This document shows positions 53,839 to 63,105 of a DNA stretch of 64,000 nucleotides, in pieces. Positions within the stretch are counted from its first letter, which is position 1. The number at the start of each line of letters is the position of its first letter. The notes beneath the pieces were generated by a model. That model saw only the letters and a list, made by a program, of their open reading frames with translations, was not told where the DNA came from and did no database searches. A program made the translations under genes and the position numbers. The stretch is from Actinomycetota bacterium (GTDB taxonomy: Bacteria; Actinomycetota; Thermoleophilia; Gaiellales; F1-60-MAGs149): positions 16,247 to 80,246 of the forward strand of contig VFJZ01000020.1 in the NCBI GenBank assembly GCA_009885805.1, written 5' to 3'.

Positions 53839-54659
53839 ATGGTACCGAGCCGCTCGTACAGGTCTCGCCGGGGGAGCCCGGTCAGCCGCGCCGCGATCTC
53901 GGACGCGCGGCGGGCGCCGACCGCCTCGCGCAGATCCCGCAACGCGGCGTCCAGGTCGGCGCTGTCGGGGCCGGTCGCCGCTGCCGGGGCGACCGGTGCC
54001 AAGACCAGGGTTACCTCGCCCGGTGGCGGCTCCGCGAAGTGCGCCGCGACCTCCGCGGCCGTGCCGCGCACCGCCTCCTCGTGGAGTTTTGTCAGCTCCC
54101 GGCAGACGACGATCGCTCGTCCCGGGTCGCGCTTCGCGAGGACCGCGAGCGTTCGCGGCAGGCGGCCGGGCGCCTCGAAGGCGACGATCGCGAGTCCGCT
54201 CCGCCCGGCCGAGTCGAGCCGGGCCATGAGTGCCCCGCCCGACCGCGGCAGGAAGCCGACGAACACGAAGCCGTCGCCCGGGAGCCCCGCGAGCGCCAGC
54301 GAGGCCGTGACCGCGGACGGGCCAGGGACGACGAGCACGGCGGCGTCGGACGCCAGGGCTGCGCGGATCAGCGCACCGCCCGGATCGGCGACGCCCGGCA
54401 TGCCTGCGTCGCAGACGAGCGCCACGCGCTCGCCGCGCACGAGGCGCTCCACCAGACGCGGCGCCGCACGCTCCTCGGCGTTCGCGTCGAGGCGTACGAG
54501 CGCGGGTGCGGGGATTCCGAGTGCACTGAGGAGCGCCCGCGTGCGGCGGGTGTCCTCACACGCGATCGTGTCAGCGCTGGCGAGCGCCTCGCGCAGCCGT
54601 CCGCTGACATCGCCGAGGTTGCCGATCGGCGTGCCGCAGACGAGGAGCGTCCCGGTCAC
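53829..54659 (-). CDS. rsmI: 16S rRNA (cytidine(1402)-2'-O)-methyltransferase
   Basis: LLVCGTPIGNLGDVSGRLREALASADTIACEDTRRTRALLSALGI...VCDAGMPGVADPG. Confidence 0.95.
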   Translation of the reverse strand: MTGTLLVCGTPIGNLGDVSGRLREALASADTIACEDTRRTRALLSALGIPAPALVRLDANAEERAAPRLVERLVRGERVALVCDAGMPGVADPGGALIRAALASDAAVLVVPGPSAVTASLALAGLPGDGFVFVGFLPRSGGALMARLDSAGRSGLAIVAFEAPGRLPRTLAVLAKRDPGRAIVVCRELTKLHEEAVRGTAAEVAAHFAEPPPGEVTLVLAPVAPAAATGPDSADLDAALRDLREAVGARRASEIAARLTGLPRRDLYERLGTMCR

Positions 54660-55543
54660 GCCAGTGCCAGGCAGGCCGCGCCGATCATGCCGGCGTCGTT
54701 GCCGAGCAGTGCGGGTCGGACGCTCGCGTCACCGTTCGGCGGCAGGGCCTCGGCCCGGAGGATCGCCGTCGCACGAGGCAGGATCAACGCCGACGCCGCC
54801 TCGCCGAGGCCACCGCCGACGACGATCACCTGCGGGCCGAGAGCGTTTGCCAGCGTCACGAGGCCGGCGCCGAGCGAGCGCGCCAGGTCGTCGACCAGAG
54901 CGAGCGCAGCGTCGTCGCCGCTCCCGGCTGCGTGCAGCACCTCGGCGGCGTCGGCGAACCCGGCCTCGCGGCCGCGGGCCGCCAGCGCCGTCCCCGAGCA
55001 GTAGGCCTCGAGATGGCCGTGACCAGGGCAGGAGCCCTGACAGGGCAGGCCATCGCGGACGATCACGATGTGTCCGAGTTCGGCGCCCGTCCCGGTGGCA
55101 CCGGCGTAGAGCCGGCCGGCGGCGACGATGCCGCCGCCCACGCCCGTGCCGAGGGTCAGCATGACGGAGTCGCTCGTGCCGGCGGCGGCGCCGAACCGAT
55201 GCTCGCCGAGCGCGGCGCAGCCACCGTCGTTCTCGACCTGAACCGGTCCTGGCAGGGCCTCGCCGAGCAGATTCCGCAGCGGCACGTCGTGGAGGTCGAG
55301 GTTGACGGCCTGGACGAGCGTTCCGGTCGCGCGGTCGACCGTCCCGGGGACGCCGACGCCGACGCCGGTGACGTCGTCGTCCCCGGCGAGGGCGGTCGCG
55401 ACGCGCACGAGTTGCGCGACGATCGCAGCGGCACCGCCGCGATCGGTCGCCTCGTCGGTCGCGCGCAGGACGAGGCCGTCGTCCCGGACGAGCCCGGCCC
55501 GGACCTTCGTCCCGCCGAGGTCGATTCCGATCGCGCAACGCAT
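54656..55543 (-). CDS. ROK family protein (glucokinase-like)
   Basis: AIGIDLGGTKVRAGLVRDDG...VGVGVPGTVDRATGTLVQAVNLDLHDVPL...GTGVGGGIVAAGRLYAG...CPGHGHLEAYCSG. Confidence 0.93.
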   Translation of the reverse strand: MRCAIGIDLGGTKVRAGLVRDDGLVLRATDEATDRGGAAAIVAQLVRVATALAGDDDVTGVGVGVPGTVDRATGTLVQAVNLDLHDVPLRNLLGEALPGPVQVENDGGCAALGEHRFGAAAGTSDSVMLTLGTGVGGGIVAAGRLYAGATGTGAELGHIVIVRDGLPCQGSCPGHGHLEAYCSGTALAARGREAGFADAAEVLHAAGSGDDAALALVDDLARSLGAGLVTLANALGPQVIVVGGGLGEAASALILPRATAILRAEALPPNGDASVRPALLGNDAGMIGAACLALA

Positions 55544-55568
55544 CGCCGGTCACGATAGCGACGGCGGC

Positions 55569-55574
55569 TACGCT
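55569..55574 (+). promoter_or_regulatory. candidate -10 TACGCT of leaderless LCP promoter
   Basis: TACGCT-ccggcga-ATG(55582). Confidence 0.5.
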
Positions 55575-55581
55575 CCGGCGA

Positions 55582-56712
55582 ATGGCCGACCACCCGTACC
55601 GGGTCTACCGCGGCGGGCGCGCCGGCGAGGCGCGGCCAGGCGATCCGGTTCTCGATCTGCCGGGCGCCGCACCGGCGGCTGAGCCCGGGGAGCGGCGGAG
55701 CCCGGTCGTGCTGCCGCCGGACGGGGCGCCGCCGTCGGCGCCACGGCCACGTCGTCGTCCGCCCTGGCGGCGGGTGATCGGGTGGGGATCGTTGCTGCTC
55801 GTGGTCGGCCTGGTCGGGTGGCTCGGCGTCGGCTACCGCGCGTTCGACCGATCGGTCCAGCGCGCGAACGACCGTCTCGAACGACTGACCCGGTCGAACC
55901 CGGTCGGGCCGGTGCTCGACCGGCCGGGCGGGCTCCTGATCTCACGGCCGACCACGATCCTGGTGCTCGGCCGCGATCGCACCGGGCGCAGCGACTCGAT
56001 GCAGCTCGTCCGGCTCGACCCGGGCCGCCACCTCGTCGCCTCGCTCGCGATCCCACGCGACCTCAGGGTCGACATCCCGGGCGTCGGCTCGGACCGAATC
56101 AACGCGGCCTACGCGAACGGCGGCGCCGCCCTCGCGATCGAGACCGTCCGCGACCTCACCGGCGTCCGCGTCAACCACGTCGTGATCGTGTCGTTCGACG
56201 GGTTCCGCCGTCTGATCGACGCGGTCGGTGGTGTCGACCTCGTCAACCGCGAGCGGCTCTCGTCCGACTTCGATGGACACACATACCATTTCAAGCGCGG
56301 ACCGCTGCACCTGAACGGCACGCGCGCGCTCGCCTACGCGCGGATCCGCAAGAACGCCGACGACCCGGCCGACTCCGATGTCACCCGTGTCCAGCGTCAG
56401 CAGCGGGTCATGACGGCGCTGAAGCAGGAGCTCGTCTCGGCGGGGACGCTGCTTCGTCTGCGCTCGGTCGGCGCGGCGGCTGCCGAGCCGCTGGCGACCG
56501 ACCTCAGCGCCGCGCAGATCATCCAGCTGGGCTGGGTCGACTTCCGGGCCGACCGCCACCTGGCCTGCCACCTCGGCGGCGATCCGGTCGTGCTCAGTGG
56601 CGCTTCCTACCTGGCCGGTGTCGCCGAGAACCGCGACGTCGTCGCCGCGTTCCTCGGCGAGACGGCGCCGAGCCCGGTGCGCTCCGACCCGTTCGCTCCG
56701 GGCTGCTCGTAG
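55582..56712 (+). CDS. LytR-CpsA-Psr (LCP) family protein
   Basis: TILVLGRDRTGRSDSMQLVRLDPGRHLVASLAIPRDLRVDIPGVGSDRINAAYANGGAALAIETV...VGGVDL. Confidence 0.93.
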   Translation: MADHPYRVYRGGRAGEARPGDPVLDLPGAAPAAEPGERRSPVVLPPDGAPPSAPRPRRRPPWRRVIGWGSLLLVVGLVGWLGVGYRAFDRSVQRANDRLERLTRSNPVGPVLDRPGGLLISRPTTILVLGRDRTGRSDSMQLVRLDPGRHLVASLAIPRDLRVDIPGVGSDRINAAYANGGAALAIETVRDLTGVRVNHVVIVSFDGFRRLIDAVGGVDLVNRERLSSDFDGHTYHFKRGPLHLNGTRALAYARIRKNADDPADSDVTRVQRQQRVMTALKQELVSAGTLLRLRSVGAAAAEPLATDLSAAQIIQLGWVDFRADRHLACHLGGDPVVLSGASYLAGVAENRDVVAAFLGETAPSPVRSDPFAPGCS

Positions 56713-56757
56713 CGGCAGCGGCCGCCGGTCTGCTCAAGTCAGTGCCGGCGCCTGTCG

Positions 56758-58902
56758 ATGCCGCTAGAAATGCGCGGGCGTATTCCAGTCATCCTCGCGA
56801 TCATCGGCGCCGTCATCCTGTCCGCGTTCGCGGCGAAGACGGTCGGCGCGGAGCGCGAAAACGCGGGCGAGCAGCGGGATCGCATCATCGACCGATCCGC
56901 GCTGGGCGAGATCGCGCACCTCGAGGCGAGCTTCGATCGCGTCCGCTACATGATCCTGCTGACGGCGCGCAACTCGGCCTTCGTGTCGCTCTACGACGGC
57001 GACGTGTCTCGCGCCGAACGCATCGCCGATCAGTACCGGACCGCCCAAGTGCGGGAGGCGCTCGCCTACCTCGACCTCCTCGATCCGGACTCGGTCGGCC
57101 GGGCCTGCTTCATCGACGCCGGCGGCTCGGAGAACGCCTGCGTCGTCAACGGCGTGCACATCTCGCCGGGCGACCTATCGCTTGACGAGACGGCCGCCAT
57201 CTTCTTCGCGCCGTCGCTGGCGCTCGCGAACGGCGAGGTGCACCTCTCGGTGCCGTACCGATCCCCCGCCACCGCCGAGTGGGTGATCGCGAGCTCGACG
57301 CCGGTCGATTCCCGCAACGGGCGCCGGCTCGGGATCGTCTACTACGAGGTCACCCTCGAGAGCTTCCTGCGCGAGCCCGTGGCGACGACGGGCAGCGACC
57401 AGCAGGTGCGTTTCTTCGACGCGACGGGCACGGTCCTGATCGCCGCGCGGTTCGAGCAGCGGCTTGACGCCGTGCTCGGCGTGCCGGACGACGGGACGTT
57501 CCGCGCGGTCGTCGGGCAGACGGAGGACGGCCTCGTCACCGCCGGCGAGCGTCGGCACTCCGTCCATAGAATGGCGCAGAGCGCCAAGAACGACAACCGC
57601 TGGTACGTCGTCGTCTCCGCAGCGTCGTCGCCGTTCCTGTCGGCCGCCGGGTTCTCGTCGGGCGCCGTCGGCGCTGCGATCCTCGCACTCGGACTCGTCC
57701 TCTTCGCCTGGCACTCGCTGCGGCGGCGGCGAGCGATGACGCGGGGGCTCGCCGAGGAACGCGAGCGCGACGCCGAGGAGCGCTCCCGGACCGACGGGCT
57801 GACCGGCCTGCTCAACCGCCGGGGCTGCATCGAGATGCTGACCGCCGAGCTGCGTCGCGCCGAGCGGGAGGGGCACGTCCCCGGCGTGCTGTTGGTCGAT
57901 GCCGACCGCTTCAAGCGCGTGAACGACACGTACGGGCACCAGGCCGGCGACGCGGTGCTGGTCGAGGTCGCGCGCCGGCTCCGGTCGGCGGTGCGCGAGT
58001 ACGACGTCGTCGCTCGCTGGGGCGGCGAGGAGTTCGTCGTCGTCGTGCCCGCGATGAGTAACGACGCCGACCTCGCCACCGCTGGTCACGCCCTCCTGAC
58101 CGCGATCTCCGCTACGCCGATCGCGGCCGGCCCCGACCTGCTCCTGCCGGTCACGATCTCCGTCGGCGGCGTCCGCGCCGGCGACGCGCTGTGGTCGGTC
58201 GAGGGGATCGTCGACGCCGCCGACCGCGCCCTGTACTCCGCCAAGCACCGCGGGCGCAACCGCGTCCGGCTCTTCACCCAGATGACGGTCGAGGACTTCG
58301 TGGCGGAGGAGCCGGAGGCGATGCGGCTCGCCCAGGTGCTGGCGCTGTCGGCGGCGGTCCGCGAGGGGATGCCGGAGCTGCACTCGCAACAGGTGGCGGA
58401 CCTCTCAGGCGAGGTGGCCCGGGCGTACGGCCTGAGCGAGGAAGCGGTTCTGCGCTGCCGGCTGGGCGGCTGGCTGCACGACGTCGGCAAGATCGCCATC
58501 CCGGACAGAATCCTCGCCAAGCCGGGCGCGCTCGACGACGACGAGTGGGCGGTGATGCACACGCACAGCGTGATCGGCGAGCTGCTCGTGTCACGGGTGG
58601 ACGGGCTCGCCGAGGCGGCCCCGGCCGTGCGTCACCACCACGAGCGCGTCGACGGCACCGGCTATCCGGACGGCCTGGCCGGCGACGCGATCCCCATCGA
58701 GGCGCGCATCATCGCCGCCGCCGACGCCTACTCCGCGATCACGGTCGACCGGCCGTATCGGCGCAGCAGGTCTCAGCAGATCGCGATCGAGGAGCTGCGC
58801 GAGAGCGTCGGCACCCACCTCGACGGGGACGTGGTCGAGGCGCTCGTGCGAGCCCTCGACCGGCGCGAATCGGACGTCGCGGCGAATCTCCTACGGGGCT
58901 GA
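56758..58902 (+). CDS. Membrane sensor with GGDEF and HD-GYP domains (c-di-GMP metabolism)
   Basis: TDGLTGLLNRRGC...ARWGGEEFVVVVP; GGWLHDVGKIAIPDRIL...RHHHERVDGTGYPDGLAG. Confidence 0.95.
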   Translation: MPLEMRGRIPVILAIIGAVILSAFAAKTVGAERENAGEQRDRIIDRSALGEIAHLEASFDRVRYMILLTARNSAFVSLYDGDVSRAERIADQYRTAQVREALAYLDLLDPDSVGRACFIDAGGSENACVVNGVHISPGDLSLDETAAIFFAPSLALANGEVHLSVPYRSPATAEWVIASSTPVDSRNGRRLGIVYYEVTLESFLREPVATTGSDQQVRFFDATGTVLIAARFEQRLDAVLGVPDDGTFRAVVGQTEDGLVTAGERRHSVHRMAQSAKNDNRWYVVVSAASSPFLSAAGFSSGAVGAAILALGLVLFAWHSLRRRRAMTRGLAEERERDAEERSRTDGLTGLLNRRGCIEMLTAELRRAEREGHVPGVLLVDADRFKRVNDTYGHQAGDAVLVEVARRLRSAVREYDVVARWGGEEFVVVVPAMSNDADLATAGHALLTAISATPIAAGPDLLLPVTISVGGVRAGDALWSVEGIVDAADRALYSAKHRGRNRVRLFTQMTVEDFVAEEPEAMRLAQVLALSAAVREGMPELHSQQVADLSGEVARAYGLSEEAVLRCRLGGWLHDVGKIAIPDRILAKPGALDDDEWAVMHTHSVIGELLVSRVDGLAEAAPAVRHHHERVDGTGYPDGLAGDAIPIEARIIAAADAYSAITVDRPYRRSRSQQIAIEELRESVGTHLDGDVVEALVRALDRRESDVAANLLRG

Positions 58903-59184
58903 CACTCGTTCCGTCCGGAAGTCGAAGCGGTCGCGCGTCGTCATCGTGACGTGTGCAACCGCGTCGTCGCCGTCCGCCAGGGTGATCGAGCAATCGAAGG
59001 TCTGACCGGGTTCGGCGCGAACGCCCTGCGGGCACTCGATCGTCGCCAGCGCGCCACCCTGGCGCGTGACGTCAGCGCGGATCGCCTCTTCGACAGATGC
59101 CGCGTCGACCTTCGCGGGGTCGCCGCCGCAGGCGCCGACGAGCAGGCTGGCAGCGGCGGCGGCGAGCGTCCGCCGCAGCATCAA
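58891..59184 (-). CDS. DUF4333-type lipoprotein
   Basis: LLVGACGG lipobox; VEEAIRADVTRQGGALATIECPQGVRAEPGQTFDCSITLADGDDA. Confidence 0.8.
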   Translation of the reverse strand: MMLRRTLAAAAASLLVGACGGDPAKVDAASVEEAIRADVTRQGGALATIECPQGVRAEPGQTFDCSITLADGDDAVAHVTMTTRDRFDFRTERVSAP

Positions 59185-59549
59185 TCGCGCTTCGCCGGCG
59201 GTGGCGTCGAAGACGATGCCGGGGACGACGACGTCGCCGAGGTCGAGGTCGACGTCGAGGTCGACTCGCCCTTCCCGGCAGCGGTCGAGCCGGTCTCACT
59301 CCTCGATCCCTCGCCGCCGGATCCACCGTCGCCGCTCGAGCCGCCAGTCTCGACGCCGCTCTTCGATCCGTTGCGGCGCGCGTAGTCGGTGTTGTGGAAG
59401 CCCGATCCCTTGAAGTGGATCGCCGGTGCCGTCAGGATCTTCCGGACCGGCGCGCCGCACTCGTTGCAGGTGACGAGCGGGTCGTCGGAGAAGCGCTGGA
59501 TGACCTCGAACTGGTGGCCGTGCTCGCAGCGGTACTCGTAGATCGGCAC
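59181..59549 (-). CDS. FmdB-family zinc-ribbon protein with Ser/Gly/Thr-rich tail
   Basis: VPIYEYRCEHGHQFEVIQRFSDDPLVTCNECGAPVRKILTAPAIHFKGSGFHNTDY. Confidence 0.93.
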   Translation of the reverse strand: MPIYEYRCEHGHQFEVIQRFSDDPLVTCNECGAPVRKILTAPAIHFKGSGFHNTDYARRNGSKSGVETGGSSGDGGSGGEGSRSETGSTAAGKGESTSTSTSTSATSSSPASSSTPPPAKRD

Positions 59550-59555
59550 GCGCCC

Positions 59556-59561
59556 AGTATA
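59556..59561 (-). promoter_or_regulatory. candidate -10 TATACT of leaderless fmdB-like promoter
   Basis: TATACT-gggcgc-GTG(59549). Confidence 0.6.
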
Positions 59562-59568
59562 GCGGCCA

Positions 59569-59595
59569 TTGGCACTCACGTCGAGACAGTGCCAA
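59569..59595. promoter_or_regulatory. CIRCE-like inverted repeat
   Basis: TTGGCACTC-acgtcgaga-cAGTGCCAA (9-N9-9, one mismatch). Confidence 0.6.
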
Positions 59596-59623
59596 TGATG
59601 GCCCTCTAGTAGCATGCTGCGGC

Positions 59624-60781
59624 GTGCGCATCGCGATCGTAACGGACTACTACTATCCGCAGCTCGGTGGCATCACCGAGCACGTTCACGGTCAGGCCAC
59701 GCAGTTGACGGCCATGGGTCACGAGGTCACGGTCGTGACCGGCAACATCTTCCGCCCGGCCGCCGTCGCGGACGAGGGCTACCGCCCCGACGAGCACGTG
59801 ACCTTCGAAGTGCTGCGCCTCGGGCAGGCGCTCCGCCTCTACGGCAACGCCTCCCAGACCCTGCACACGGTCGACTTCCGGCTGCTGTCGAAGCTGAAGC
59901 GCCTGTTCCGGTCGCGGCGCTTCGACGTGATCCACACGCACGCGCCGTACAACCCGAGCTTCGTCCTCGTCGCCCCCTTCGCCGCGCCGCCGTCGGCGAT
60001 CACCGTCGGCACGTTTCACTCCGTCTTCGCGCCCGGCCCGCTGCTCGACGTCTTCGGGCGTCTCCTGCGCACGTCGATCGCGCGCCTCGACGGCAAGATC
60101 GTCGTCTCCGAGGCCTGCATCGGGTCGCTTGCGCCGTACTTCAAGTTCGACTACACGGTCATCCCGAACGGCATTGACGAGCGCCACTTCAGCCCCGATG
60201 CGGACCCGATACCGTCGTTGCGAGACGGCAAGTCCAACATCCTGTTCCTCGGCCGCTTCGATCCACGCAACGGGCTCGGAACGATGCTGGATGCGTTCGC
60301 GCGGGTGCGGCGCGAGTGGGGGCCCGAGGTTCGCCTCGTCGTCGTGGGCGACGGTCCGCTGCGGAGCTTCTACCAGAAGCGCGTTCCGGCCGCGCTTCAG
60401 TCCGACATCGTCTGGGCGGGTCGGGTCAACTGGGACCGGCCCCGGTACTACACGTCCGCTGACGTTCATTGCACGCCCTGTAACCGGGCGTCGTTCGGAA
60501 TGGTGTTGCTCGAGGCGATGAGTTGCGGCCGTCCGGTCGTCGCGAGCCGGATCTCGGGTTTCCAGCTGCTGATGGAGCATGGTCGGCAGGGCCTGTCGGT
60601 CCATCCTGCGGACGACGACGTGCGGTTCGCCGAGGCGCTCCTCTACCTGCTCGATCGCCCGGCCGAGCGGGCCCGGATGGGTCGGGAGGGACGGCGGACG
60701 GCCGTCAATCTCTACGCCTGGCCGCGCGTCGCCGCGCAACTTGAGGCCTTCTACCTGGACCTGATGCGAAGGCGTGGCTAG
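59624..60781 (+). CDS. Glycosyltransferase family 4 (PimA/PimB-like)
   Basis: IVTDYYYPQLGGITEHVHGQATQLTAMGHEVTVVTG...VIPNGIDERHF...ASFGMVLLEAMSCGRPVVAS. Confidence 0.93.
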   Translation: MRIAIVTDYYYPQLGGITEHVHGQATQLTAMGHEVTVVTGNIFRPAAVADEGYRPDEHVTFEVLRLGQALRLYGNASQTLHTVDFRLLSKLKRLFRSRRFDVIHTHAPYNPSFVLVAPFAAPPSAITVGTFHSVFAPGPLLDVFGRLLRTSIARLDGKIVVSEACIGSLAPYFKFDYTVIPNGIDERHFSPDADPIPSLRDGKSNILFLGRFDPRNGLGTMLDAFARVRREWGPEVRLVVVGDGPLRSFYQKRVPAALQSDIVWAGRVNWDRPRYYTSADVHCTPCNRASFGMVLLEAMSCGRPVVASRISGFQLLMEHGRQGLSVHPADDDVRFAEALLYLLDRPAERARMGREGRRTAVNLYAWPRVAAQLEAFYLDLMRRRG

Positions 60782-60784
60782 CGG

Positions 60785-62716
60785 ATGACCAAGCGGGAGA
60801 CGGTGGTCAGGTACGTGGCGTGTGCCGTCGCCGGCGTCGGCGCGCTGGCTGCGCTCGACGTGACGGTGGTCGGGCTCGGCATCGGCTGGGCGGCGTGGCT
60901 GATCGACGTCGCGTTCTTCAGCGGCCTGATCATCGTCACCGTCGGCTGCTTCGGTGCGAACCGACCGATCTTCGGCCGCGTCATCGACGGCAGTGGAGTC
61001 CACGAGCCGATCGTCGCGCTGACCTTCGACGACGGGCCGTCGCCGGACACGACGCCGCGGGTGCTCGACGCCCTCCGTGACGCGGGCGCACGGGCGACGT
61101 TCTTCGTCCTCGGCCGGCACGCCGAGCAGTACCCGGACATCATGCGACGCATCGTCAGCGAGGGCCACGAGGTGGCCAATCACACCTACAGCCACGGGAT
61201 CCTCGTGTTCGCGGGACGTCGCCGGACAACACGTGAGCTCGTGCGGACGCAGCGCCTGATCGAGGCCGCCGGGGCGCCGCCGCCGCGTCTCGTCCGCGCT
61301 CCGCACGGCTTTCGGAATCCGCTCACCGTGCGGATCGCCCGTCGCCTCGGCTACCGGGTCGTGGGCTGGACGAAGGGCGTGTTCGACACGTCCGCCCCGG
61401 GCGCCGACGTCATCGCGCGGCGATCGATCGCCGCCCTCCGGCCCGGCGCCATCCTGCTCCTCCACGACGCCGACGGCAACGGCTCGGGCGATCGTTCGCA
61501 GACCGCGGACGCCTTGCCGGCCATCCTCGCCGGTGTCCGCGCGGCCGGCCTCGAGCCGGTCACGATGTCGTACCTGGCGTCCGTGGCACCGCCGCGACGG
61601 ACGTCGCGACGACGTCTCCTGGCGGTCGTCGCGGTCGTCGCGATCGTCGTCACGTTCATCTTCGAGCGCACGGACCGCGAGCAGGTGATCGCGGCCTGGG
61701 AGATCTTCAAGACGCTGTCGATACCGCTCGTCCTCGCGTCGCTGGCCGCGAACTTCGTCTCGGTCTGGTTCAAGGCCGTCGTCTGGAAGGCGACGCTCGA
61801 CACCATCCCGGGGCACCCGCCGTTCCGGTACCGCCAGGTCGTACCGGCGATCTTCGTCGGTTTCTTGTTGAACTCGGCGCTCGTTGCGCGACTCGGCGAG
61901 GTCGGCCGGATGTTCGTCCTGCGTCGCCGGGTGGCGAAGGACTCCGGCGTCACGCTGCCGGTGCCGACCATCACCGGCACGCTGGTGATGGAGCAGGTGA
62001 TCCTCGGCGTCACGCTGGTCGCGGTGATCGCGCTGATGATCGGCCTGCTGCCCGACGTGCCGCGTCAGATCGTCGACGGTGCCGTGGCGCTCGGTGGCGC
62101 CGTCCTCGCGCTGATGCTGGGAGTGGTCGCCGTCGAGGTCGTCGCGCGCTGGCGCCGACGCCTGCATCCGGACCTGGTCCCGGACGACCCGGCCGCCCGC
62201 ACCTGGCGGACGTTCCTGCGGTCGGCGGAGGCGGTCCTGCACGGCCTCCGTGACGGGCTCGTCCTGCTGCGCGACCCGACCAGGGCGGCCTACAGCCTCG
62301 GCGGTGGCGTTCTCAGCTGGGCCGCGCAGGTCCTCGGCATCTGGCTCGCGCTGAAGGCGTTCGAGATCGACGACCACACGCTCGGCGCGGCGGCCGCCGT
62401 GTTCGTCGCGTCGAACGTCGTCGGGCTCGTCCAGATCACGCCCGGCAACGTCGGCGTCTTCCAGGTCGCCGTCGTCCTCGCCCTCAACGTCAGCTACGGC
62501 ATCGACCAGACGACGGCGTTCACGTTCGGCGTGGTGCTCCAGGTGATCGAGGTCGCGCTCGGCGCCGGCCTCGGCTTCGTCTTCCTGTCGCTCGAGGGGC
62601 TGTCGTTCCGCGAGGTACGCCGTGGGATGTCCGCGACGTCGAGCGAGAGCGCCGGCGATCTCGTCATGCCGCGGCTCGCCCCGACGCGTGCCGAGCGGCG
62701 CCGGTTCGTCGTCTGA
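60785..62716 (+). CDS. Fusion: polysaccharide deacetylase (NodB) + LPG-synthase TM region-like domain
   Basis: VALTFDDGPSPDTTPRVLDALRDAGARATFFVLGRHAEQYP...VANHTYSHG; then FVGFLLNSALVARLGEVGRMFVLRRR...QITPGNVGVFQVAVVLALN. Confidence 0.9.
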   Translation: MTKRETVVRYVACAVAGVGALAALDVTVVGLGIGWAAWLIDVAFFSGLIIVTVGCFGANRPIFGRVIDGSGVHEPIVALTFDDGPSPDTTPRVLDALRDAGARATFFVLGRHAEQYPDIMRRIVSEGHEVANHTYSHGILVFAGRRRTTRELVRTQRLIEAAGAPPPRLVRAPHGFRNPLTVRIARRLGYRVVGWTKGVFDTSAPGADVIARRSIAALRPGAILLLHDADGNGSGDRSQTADALPAILAGVRAAGLEPVTMSYLASVAPPRRTSRRRLLAVVAVVAIVVTFIFERTDREQVIAAWEIFKTLSIPLVLASLAANFVSVWFKAVVWKATLDTIPGHPPFRYRQVVPAIFVGFLLNSALVARLGEVGRMFVLRRRVAKDSGVTLPVPTITGTLVMEQVILGVTLVAVIALMIGLLPDVPRQIVDGAVALGGAVLALMLGVVAVEVVARWRRRLHPDLVPDDPAARTWRTFLRSAEAVLHGLRDGLVLLRDPTRAAYSLGGGVLSWAAQVLGIWLALKAFEIDDHTLGAAAAVFVASNVVGLVQITPGNVGVFQVAVVLALNVSYGIDQTTAFTFGVVLQVIEVALGAGLGFVFLSLEGLSFREVRRGMSATSSESAGDLVMPRLAPTRAERRRFVV

Positions 62717-62722
62717 GCCGGC

Positions 62723-63037
62723 TCAGGTCTCGCGGTAGCCGGGGATCGGCGGCGGCGGGCTGGCGGTGATCCGGCCCGTGACGAGGTCGTTCACGGCGCC
62801 GAGGCCCTCGGGGTACGCGTAGTTGATCTTGATGAAGGCTTCCATCGCATCGGGGACGGCGTCCTCGGGGAAGATCGCCTCGACCGGGCACTCCGGCTCA
62901 CAGGCGCCGCAGTCGATGCACTCCTCCGGATCGATCACCAGCATGTGATCGGACTCGTGGATGCAGTCGACCGGGCAGACCTCGATGCAGGAGCGGTCCT
63001 TCACGTCGATGCAGGGCTCGGTGATGATGTACGTCAC
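62723..63037 (-). CDS. fdxA: Ferredoxin (FdxA-like, 4Fe-4S/3Fe-4S)
   Basis: MTYIITEPCIDVKDRSCIEVCPVDCIHESDHMLVIDPEECIDCGACEPECPVEAIF. Confidence 0.95.
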   Translation of the reverse strand: MTYIITEPCIDVKDRSCIEVCPVDCIHESDHMLVIDPEECIDCGACEPECPVEAIFPEDAVPDAMEAFIKINYAYPEGLGAVNDLVTGRITASPPPPIPGYRET

Positions 63038-63044
63038 TGGCGGA

Positions 63045-63050
63045 ATCGTA
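63045..63050 (-). promoter_or_regulatory. candidate -10 TACGAT of leaderless ferredoxin promoter
   Basis: TACGAT-tccgcca-GTG(63037). Confidence 0.5.
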
Positions 63051-63093
63051 CGAGAGCGGCTCCCGTGAAGGCGCCGCTCGGGCGGCCGTCGGG

Positions 63094-63099
63094 TACCGT
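63094..63099 (+). promoter_or_regulatory. candidate -10 TACCGT of leaderless lipoprotein promoter
   Basis: TACCGT-gcgccc-GTG(63106). Confidence 0.5.
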
Positions 63100-63105
63100 G
63101 CGCCC

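Noticed and set aside
59606-62377. 923-aa minus-strand ORF
   Set aside because: Antisense to the glycosyltransferase and deacetylase-fusion genes; Arg/Asp/His-rich composition typical of a GC-driven shadow ORF.
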